Positions 58,309 to 64,000 of a stretch of 64,000 bases of DNA are shown in pieces. How positions within the stretch are numbered: the stretch's first letter is position 1; the number at the start of each line of letters is the position of its first letter. The notes beneath the pieces were generated by a model. The model saw only the letters and a list, made by a program, of their open reading frames with translations. It was not told the DNA's origin and did not search any database. The DNA is taken from the NCBI GenBank assembly GCA_036723735.1, contig DAIMGT010000010.1, positions 19,700 to 83,699 of the forward strand, read 5' to 3'. The stretch comes from UBA4656 sp002405525. GTDB lineage: Bacteria; Pseudomonadota; Gammaproteobacteria; Xanthomonadales; Ahniellaceae. The position numbers were made by a program, and so were the translations under genes.

Positions 58309-59877
58309 ATGAACCTGCTTTGCTGGTGGGACGGCCGTCTTGTGCCCCGGATTCCGGTCGCCGGCGGTTTGCTGTGCGCGGTCATGCTGCTTTCCGCCAG
58401 CGGGGACGCTTCCGCGCGGACCACTTCGCCCTTCGCCCCCCCCGAGGCCACGGACACCACCTTCGTCGTCAACGCGGGCCCCGGCCTGGATACCGGCTGC
58501 ACGTATCGCGAAGGGGGGCCGCTGAGATTCTCGGTGCAGGTCACGCGATATGTCGGGGAGATCAATGCCGATGGCACCCTGCGGGACGCCCGGGCCCTGG
58601 TGGCGGCCGGCGCCATCTCGCCGACCGCCCGGCTCACGATGCCGGGCTATGACGTCGACTATGCCCAAGGCGAACGCGACCGGGTGCTGGTCAACGGCCA
58701 GGTCGTGGGCCTGCTCAATGGGTCGGACGGTAGCTGGGTGTTGAACTCGTTCGAGATACCCATCGAGCAGCTGAAGTTTCCGGCCAAGGGCGTCGGAGGC
58801 GCCGCGCCGACACCGCGGAACAACGACATCGAAATCGACATCGACATCGCTGACGACGGGTGGTGCACTGCGGTCGACTGGGCGGCGATCTCGTTCAAGG
58901 CCCTGTCTCCCATCGTGCTGGTGCATGGGAACATGTCCAACCCCGCTTTCTTCGAGCGTCAGGGTTTCACGCCCGCGCTGCGCAACAGCGGTATTCCATT
59001 CGACGATTCGATCCTCACGGTGACCAGCACCGTTTCCAACAATGGCTGGCTGCTCGATCGCCACTTCCGTGATATCGCCCGCAGGTTCGGTGTCGACAGC
59101 ATGCATCTGGTGGCGCACAGCAAGGGTGGGCTCGACTCGCGCGAGTTCCTCGCCCGCTATCACGCGTCCGCGCCGTTCAAGGTCCTCTCGCTGACCACCT
59201 TGTCGACCCCGCACAACGGCAGCCTGCTGGCCGATCTGCAGGTCGAGGCGCGGGTTGGTCCTGAGTTCGGGCGCCGCGTCTCGTTTCCCGGTTTTCCGGC
59301 CATGACCGGGCTGCTCACGCGGCTGGTCGCGCTCGACACGGGCACCACGAATCTGACGACGACCTGGGCGGCGGCGTTCAACGGCCGCAATGTGGCCGCG
59401 CTGCCTGGATCGACCGTGTTCAACACCGTCGCCGCGGATGCCGATCTCAACGGCAACGGGCGCATCGACCAGCCGCCCCTCAGCCTCAACGACGAGGTGG
59501 GCGCGCTGGCCGTCGAAGACTGGAAGGCCCGGACGCCCTGGGGGGTGGATACGGCGTATCAGATCCTGCGCAACTCGAGGGCGGTGAATGTCCGGCGCGT
59601 CGAGAGAACGCTGGAGACCAGCCCCGGGGTCACGCAACGGGTGACCATTGTGACCATTGCGTCGGTGCCCAACGTGCAGCCCCTGGGCAATGACGCCCTG
59701 GTGACCATTCCGAGCGGGCTGGGGCTGGGCTGGATCGCCCGGCGGACCAGCAACAGCAGGACGTTCACCGGCAGCATTGGCCGAAACCACGCCAGCGTGG
59801 CGGATGGCGCCATGGCTTTGAACGTGCTGCCCTGGATCGTCGACGTCGAACGCCGGACGGGCGACCTGAGGCCATGA
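58309..59877 (+). CDS. Exported lipase-like alpha/beta hydrolase
   Basis: The 522-residue protein has a long signal peptide (to about residue 36) and a 160-residue N-terminal beta-rich part. It then has an alpha/beta-hydrolase with VLVHGNMSN (oxyanion, near residue 203) and the nucleophile elbow VAHSKGG (Ser near 271). NHASV near residue 493 probably holds the catalytic His. A DADLNGNGRID loop looks like an EF-hand or dockerin calcium site. It should hydrolyse an ester outside the cytoplasm, perhaps a lipid. The stop overlaps an upstream start of the next reading frame. Confidence 0.8.
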   Translation: MNLLCWWDGRLVPRIPVAGGLLCAVMLLSASGDASARTTSPFAPPEATDTTFVVNAGPGLDTGCTYREGGPLRFSVQVTRYVGEINADGTLRDARALVAAGAISPTARLTMPGYDVDYAQGERDRVLVNGQVVGLLNGSDGSWVLNSFEIPIEQLKFPAKGVGGAAPTPRNNDIEIDIDIADDGWCTAVDWAAISFKALSPIVLVHGNMSNPAFFERQGFTPALRNSGIPFDDSILTVTSTVSNNGWLLDRHFRDIARRFGVDSMHLVAHSKGGLDSREFLARYHASAPFKVLSLTTLSTPHNGSLLADLQVEARVGPEFGRRVSFPGFPAMTGLLTRLVALDTGTTNLTTTWAAAFNGRNVAALPGSTVFNTVAADADLNGNGRIDQPPLSLNDEVGALAVEDWKARTPWGVDTAYQILRNSRAVNVRRVERTLETSPGVTQRVTIVTIASVPNVQPLGNDALVTIPSGLGLGWIARRTSNSRTFTGSIGRNHASVADGAMALNVLPWIVDVERRTGDLRP

Positions 59878-60074
59878 CGCCGTGCAACTCCGGCGTCCAT
59901 GCAACGCGTTCGCACGCCCGCTGCCTTGGCGGCGGGCACGCGCAGCGGTTGCGGCGCGTCATGGATGCATCCGCCGGCCGTGCGTTTGCCATGAGGCAAT
60001 CATCGGTTCGTGAATCATCACCTGTTGCAGAAGGGGCCGTCGGTTCCGACGGACGCCCTGGGGGAGTGGATACC

Positions 60075-62744
60075 ATGAAGGCGAACAATGCTTGGTTGCG
60101 TGGGGTTCGAGAGCCGATGGCCAAGGCGTTTCTCCTGATGCTCGCAGTGGCGGTCGTTACGGGGCTGCCGTCTCCGGCGGTGGCCCAGGAGCAGTCGGTG
60201 GCGCTCGGCGCCAGCAGCACGCAGTTGGCGCGGCTCGGCAGCGGGGTCCAGTCGGGCTCGCTGACTTTCACCGTGGATGGCGCGGCGCGTACGCTGATGC
60301 TGAACATCGCCAGCACCACGCCGATCGTCACCGAGCTCACGCTGCCGGGCGGCGCACGGGTCACCGAATCGAATGTCGGCAGTTTCGGCGGGACTTTCTT
60401 CAAGACCGACGCCACCGCGTCGACCGGTCCGCTCCTGTATCCTCTGAGCGGCGATGGCTTTCAGTATGTCTACCGCATCCCGGTGACGAGCCAGGGGCCG
60501 CTGGCCGTGCGCTTCAACGCTCCGGTCGCGCTGTCCGCGGACGCCGCGGTCGTGGCGCAGTTGTTCACCGACAGCCCGGTCGTGACGAACCTGATGTTCA
60601 CGGAGACGGTGGGGGTCGTCGGACGCCCGTCGGTGCTGGTCGCGATGGTGTTCGATGGCGGCACCCGGGTCGCTGGCGCGGCGGTGCAGGCCCGGGTGTT
60701 CGCCGCCACCGGGTCGGTTCAGTCCGTCACCTTGCGCGATGACGGCAGCGGAGCCGATGGCGCCGCGGGCGACGGTCTGTACAGCGGCGTCTTCACACCT
60801 GCCGCGACAGGGACGTTCAGCGCGCTGGCCGAGATCAGCGGGACAGCGAGCAGCGGGGCGTTTCGGCGCCAGTCCGGAGCCGAAATCGCCGTGGTGGCCA
60901 ACACCGCCGCCCTGACCGGCGCCGGCCGCGGCCGCGGGATCGATCTCAATGCCAACGGGGCATTCGACCGGGTCGCGGTCGACGCCGACATCTCGGTCAC
61001 GATGCCCGGCACCTATCGGCTGTTCGCACACCTGCGCGCCGCGGGCAGAACGCTGATCGGCAGCGGGGAGGTCACGGTCACCGCCGGCGCGCGCACCGCC
61101 ACGGCGTTTTTCGACACGTCGGCGCTGCTCGCCGAGGGCCTCGGGCAGGGTCCGTACACCGTCGACGTGCTGGAACTTCATTTCGTCGAACCGGATCGAC
61201 GCTCGGTCGATGCCGACCGTCGCATCGACGCCGGGACGATCAGCGTCGACGGCTCGTTCGAGCGCCCGCCGCTGCGGCTTACCGGCGTCTTCTCGGAGAC
61301 TGCGGTCGACCTCAACGCCAACAGCCTGTTCGATGAACTGCGGGTTTCCGTGCAGATCGACGTGCAAGTTGCGGGTTACTACGATTTCAGCGGCCGCCTG
61401 ACCGATGGCCAGGGGACGCTGCTTGCAGTGGGTGCCGGTTATGGTGAGCTCAATGCGGGCCTGAACACCGTCACCCTAGCCTTTGTCGGCCGCGAAATCG
61501 GCATCCGCGGCATCAGCGGCCCCTATTCGGTCGACGGCCTGCTGGTCACCGATAACGGCTGGAACGACGGAGTCGTGCGATCCCTTTCCGTCCTCGGCGA
61601 AGTTGCACGAACCCGCGCGTACGCCTACACGCAGTTCGAGGGTGCGGCGCGCAATCCCGGTGATGTCGACAACAGCGGTCGGGTCGATTGCGTCGACGTC
61701 GGCATTGTCCGCACCGCCCTCGGAACGCGCACCGGCACGCCCGGCTTCGATGCGAGGGCGGACGTCGACCGCAACGGCGTGGTGGACAATGCGGATCTGT
61801 CCGCCGTCACTGCCAGACTGCCTGTCGGAACGGTCTGCCCCGTCACCAGCGGCTGGGCCTCGCGGACATCCGCATCCGATCTGAACTGGCAGAGCGTCGC
61901 GCACGACGGAGCGAAGTTCGTTGCCGTCGGTCGGCCATCGGGCAGCCTCGTCAACGCGGTGATGACTTCCCCCGATGGCGATACCTGGACGAACGTCCCG
62001 CACAATCTGGGCGCGCGCAACATCAACGACGTGCTGTATGCGAAGAACCTGTTCGTCGCCGTCGCCAGCGACAATGTCGGCGTGACCAACGGTGGCGCGA
62101 TGTACTCGACCAACGGCACGACATGGACCAATGCCAACGCGCCGCGCGGCGACTGGCAGAGCGTAGCGTTCGGGAACGGCACCTTCGTCGCGGTCGCGTC
62201 CTTTACGGTCACCACCCTCGTCATGACCTCGACCGACGGTATCAACTGGACGAGCCGGACGCCGGCGTCGACCTCGAACAGCTGGCGCGGAGTCGCGTTC
62301 GGGAACGGTCTGTTCGTCGCCGTGGCTGCCGGCGCCCCTTCCGGCAACCCGAGCATCATGACCTCGCCGGACGGGATCACCTGGACAGGCAGGAGTCCGC
62401 CCGGCAATCTGGCCGCATCGAGCGTGGCATTCGGCAACGGCATGTTCGTCGCAGTTGCCCAGTCGGGCGCCATCATCACCTCGCCGGACGGCATCACCTG
62501 GACCACGCGTTCGGTGCCGGCGGCCAATGCGTGGAGAGACGTGGCGTTCGGCAACGGCAGATTCGTCGCCGTGGCGGCGTCGGGTTCCGGCAACCGGGTG
62601 GTGAGCTCCACCGATGGCATTACCTGGACGGCGGAAACATCGGCAGCCGACAACAACTGGAGAGGCGTGACCTACGCCAACGGCAGGTTCGTCGCGGTGG
62701 CGGATACCGGCGCCGGCAACCGGGTGATGATTTCGGTCCGGTAG
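60075..62744 (+). CDS. Large exported protein with dockerin-like and repeated beta-propeller-like parts
   Basis: ATG 60075 gives 889 residues, with a signal peptide ending near PAVAQ (residue 37). The first 500 residues are beta-rich and include DLNANGAFDRVAVDADI-type calcium loops twice. Residues about 530-595 resemble a dockerin or EF-hand pair (GDVDNSGRVDCVDVGIV and DVDRNGVVDNADLSAV). From residue 593 about seven repeats of the form W-R-x-VAFGNGxFVAVA...TSPDGITWT follow, consistent with a propeller. It may be a surface or extracellular matrix protein. The upstream in-frame Met at 59874 adds an unlikely leader. Confidence 0.75.
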   Translation: MKANNAWLRGVREPMAKAFLLMLAVAVVTGLPSPAVAQEQSVALGASSTQLARLGSGVQSGSLTFTVDGAARTLMLNIASTTPIVTELTLPGGARVTESNVGSFGGTFFKTDATASTGPLLYPLSGDGFQYVYRIPVTSQGPLAVRFNAPVALSADAAVVAQLFTDSPVVTNLMFTETVGVVGRPSVLVAMVFDGGTRVAGAAVQARVFAATGSVQSVTLRDDGSGADGAAGDGLYSGVFTPAATGTFSALAEISGTASSGAFRRQSGAEIAVVANTAALTGAGRGRGIDLNANGAFDRVAVDADISVTMPGTYRLFAHLRAAGRTLIGSGEVTVTAGARTATAFFDTSALLAEGLGQGPYTVDVLELHFVEPDRRSVDADRRIDAGTISVDGSFERPPLRLTGVFSETAVDLNANSLFDELRVSVQIDVQVAGYYDFSGRLTDGQGTLLAVGAGYGELNAGLNTVTLAFVGREIGIRGISGPYSVDGLLVTDNGWNDGVVRSLSVLGEVARTRAYAYTQFEGAARNPGDVDNSGRVDCVDVGIVRTALGTRTGTPGFDARADVDRNGVVDNADLSAVTARLPVGTVCPVTSGWASRTSASDLNWQSVAHDGAKFVAVGRPSGSLVNAVMTSPDGDTWTNVPHNLGARNINDVLYAKNLFVAVASDNVGVTNGGAMYSTNGTTWTNANAPRGDWQSVAFGNGTFVAVASFTVTTLVMTSTDGINWTSRTPASTSNSWRGVAFGNGLFVAVAAGAPSGNPSIMTSPDGITWTGRSPPGNLAASSVAFGNGMFVAVAQSGAIITSPDGITWTTRSVPAANAWRDVAFGNGRFVAVAASGSGNRVVSSTDGITWTAETSAADNNWRGVTYANGRFVAVADTGAGNRVMISVR

Positions 62745-62765
62745 CGGAACGTCGAGCATGGGTTG

Positions 62766-62793
62766 GCCGTCGGCTCCCAAGGCGGCCGACGGC
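62766..62793 (+). terminator. Hairpin after the large exported protein gene
   Basis: GCCGTCGGC and GCCGACGGC form a perfect nine-base stem with a ten-base loop, 22 bases after the stop. No T-tract follows. In the remaining 62794-63157 stretch I see no gene that I can support. Confidence 0.45.
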
Positions 62794-63157
62794 TCCGGGC
62801 CCGACCACTGGCCCGACACGGAACGACGGATACCGTCGCCCCGTTTTGCGAGCAGCGATGCAGTGAGCTTCTGCATTCGCTCGAAGGCGGCGGGTCCCTC
62901 CCTATGGCCGAGCCAGGACGGAAGCGCAGCCTTCCAGTCGGCCGTGCGTGCGCAGTTCCGTTGCGCGTCGCTGCCGCGGCGCGATGACGTCGCCGACCCG
63001 TTCGAAGGCCGCCGACCGCGGGCTTTATTGTGGGCTGGACATGGTCGAGGGGGCGGCCGGGAAAGGCCAGTCCTCCGGGGGCGGCGCCCGTCGCTGCGGT
63101 GCCTGTTGTTCAATCCTCACCGCTCACGCCGTCTCGATTCCGCCTCCCGCACGGGCG

Positions 63158-63919
63158 CTACTCGTCCTGCGCCGCGCCGCCCAGAAGGAACACCTCCCGA
63201 GCGATCGGCGCATCCACCACCGCATCCGTCCACGTGATGTCATTGGCCAGCGCGCCCCGGTAGTAGAGCCGCACCCGGCCGGGCTGCATGAAGCCCGAGG
63301 GCTCGACGCGGTAGAAGTCCGAATAGATGCGCTCGTGCCAGCCGCGCGGGGTGTCGAAGCCGACCTTGCGGATGGCGAACGACTGGCGGTCGATCCAGAA
63401 CGTGGTCTCGCCCCCGGACGGGTCCGCGACACGCACCACGTGGCTCGGGTGACCATCGACCTGGTCGTCGGGCAGGCGCGCGAGCCGGAAACCCTCGTCG
63501 AGCGCGAAGCGGATGATGCCGAAGCCGTAGTTCTCGCTGGCCTCGCGCGAGGCCAGCGCCTGCGGCACCTTGCCGTTGGCGTCCCAGGTGTCGGTGCCGT
63601 CGAAGCTCTGCCGGATCACGACCCGCTCGCCGGCGCGCGCCTCCAGGCGGAACTTGCCGTTGGCGCCGTGCGCGGCGTCGTTCCAGGCCGGGAACACGCG
63701 CCACATCTCGTAGTGGTCCAGCCGCATCGCGTTCGCCGCTAGCCCGTCGCGGTAGATCGTCGCCTGGCCGGTGAGGTGCAGGGTCCTCGGGCGCTTCCAG
63801 ACCGCGCCGCCGGCGGCCTCGTGCGCGCGCTGAACGATGGCTTCCGCGGTGAGCGCGTCGGCGTGGACGGGCTGCGTGGCGGCGAGGGCCAGGACGATGG
63901 CGAACAGGCGGCGGATCAT
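63158..63919 (-). CDS. Exported LolA/LppX-like protein
   Basis: The 253-residue protein has a clear signal peptide MIRRLFAIVLALAATQPVHA. It then has a half-barrel-like sequence ALTAEAIVQRAHEAAGGAVW, TLHLTGQATIYRDG, FDGTDTWDANGK, and TFWIDRQSFAIRKVGFDTPR. Proteins of this type resemble LolA or outer-membrane lipoprotein-sorting folds and bind a hydrophobic ligand in the periplasm. There is no lipobox. The neighbours give no further hint. Confidence 0.65.
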   Translation of the reverse strand: MIRRLFAIVLALAATQPVHADALTAEAIVQRAHEAAGGAVWKRPRTLHLTGQATIYRDGLAANAMRLDHYEMWRVFPAWNDAAHGANGKFRLEARAGERVVIRQSFDGTDTWDANGKVPQALASREASENYGFGIIRFALDEGFRLARLPDDQVDGHPSHVVRVADPSGGETTFWIDRQSFAIRKVGFDTPRGWHERIYSDFYRVEPSGFMQPGRVRLYYRGALANDITWTDAVVDAPIAREVFLLGGAAQDE

Positions 63920-64000
63920 GGGTCGTCTCCGGGCGGATCCGTTCGGCTGCAGATGCTATGCGGGCCGTCCGCAGTCATCCTCTGATTTGGTCTCAAACAA

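Overview
This is a high-GC chromosomal window from a purple phototrophic proteobacterium. The left third (about 1-22.1 kb) is a photosynthesis gene cluster for bacteriochlorophyll a, the reaction-centre H subunit and a peripheral LH2 antenna. The chlorophyll cyclase present is the oxygen-dependent AcsF type, which points to an aerobic or facultatively aerobic lifestyle. The reaction-centre L/M genes and carotenoid genes are not in the window. The intergenic inverted repeats further right resemble those I know from gammaproteobacteria of the Xanthomonadales/Lysobacterales type, so I lean weakly toward a gammaproteobacterium; this is inference only.

1-4.7 kb: a truncated BCD-family transporter gene and bchG, then the redox/light regulator pair ppsR and aerR, all on the minus strand. 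4.7-18.7 kb: the plus-strand superoperon bchF-N-B-H-L-M-lhaA-puhA-puhB-puhC-acsF-puhE, in which most neighbours overlap by a few bases. It is preceded by a near-consensus sigma-70 promoter. 18.8-22.1 kb: an unrecognised repeat protein, then pucB-pucA-(stem-loop)-pucC. The LH2 alpha chain has Phe-Ile where B800-850 complexes have two H-bonding aromatic residues, so a blue-shifted LH2 is predicted.

22.1-26.3 kb: a peptide deformylase, a secreted GH13 alpha-amylase, a membrane GGDEF protein and tRNA-Arg(CCG).

26.3-57.7 kb: a large catabolic island. It holds a TonB-dependent receptor, a DUF1838 protein, a flavin amine oxidase, a methyltransferase, two nitrilase-fold proteins, a CpcT/CpeT-like protein, two CaiB CoA-transferases, an acyl-CoA dehydrogenase, a MaoC hydratase, a CitE lyase, three PuuE-type deacetylase-fold hydrolases, an SDR, a HapK-like protein, a YCII protein, an isochorismatase-type amidohydrolase, an aldehyde dehydrogenase, an enoyl-CoA hydratase, a GntR regulator, an aconitase-type LeuC/LeuD pair and an MFS carrier. 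Together they suggest uptake and hydrolytic opening of a cyclic amide or imide, followed by CoA-dependent cleavage of the resulting branched dicarboxylate. A shared 24-bp motif lies in front of the GntR gene and of the DUF1838/TonB operon. This island is peppered with inverted heptamer-repeat elements, one of which carries a four-helix-bundle (23S-IVS type) gene.

57.9-64 kb: small and large exported proteins, namely a possible OB-like protein, a lipase-like hydrolase, a dockerin/propeller-like protein and a LolA-like protein.
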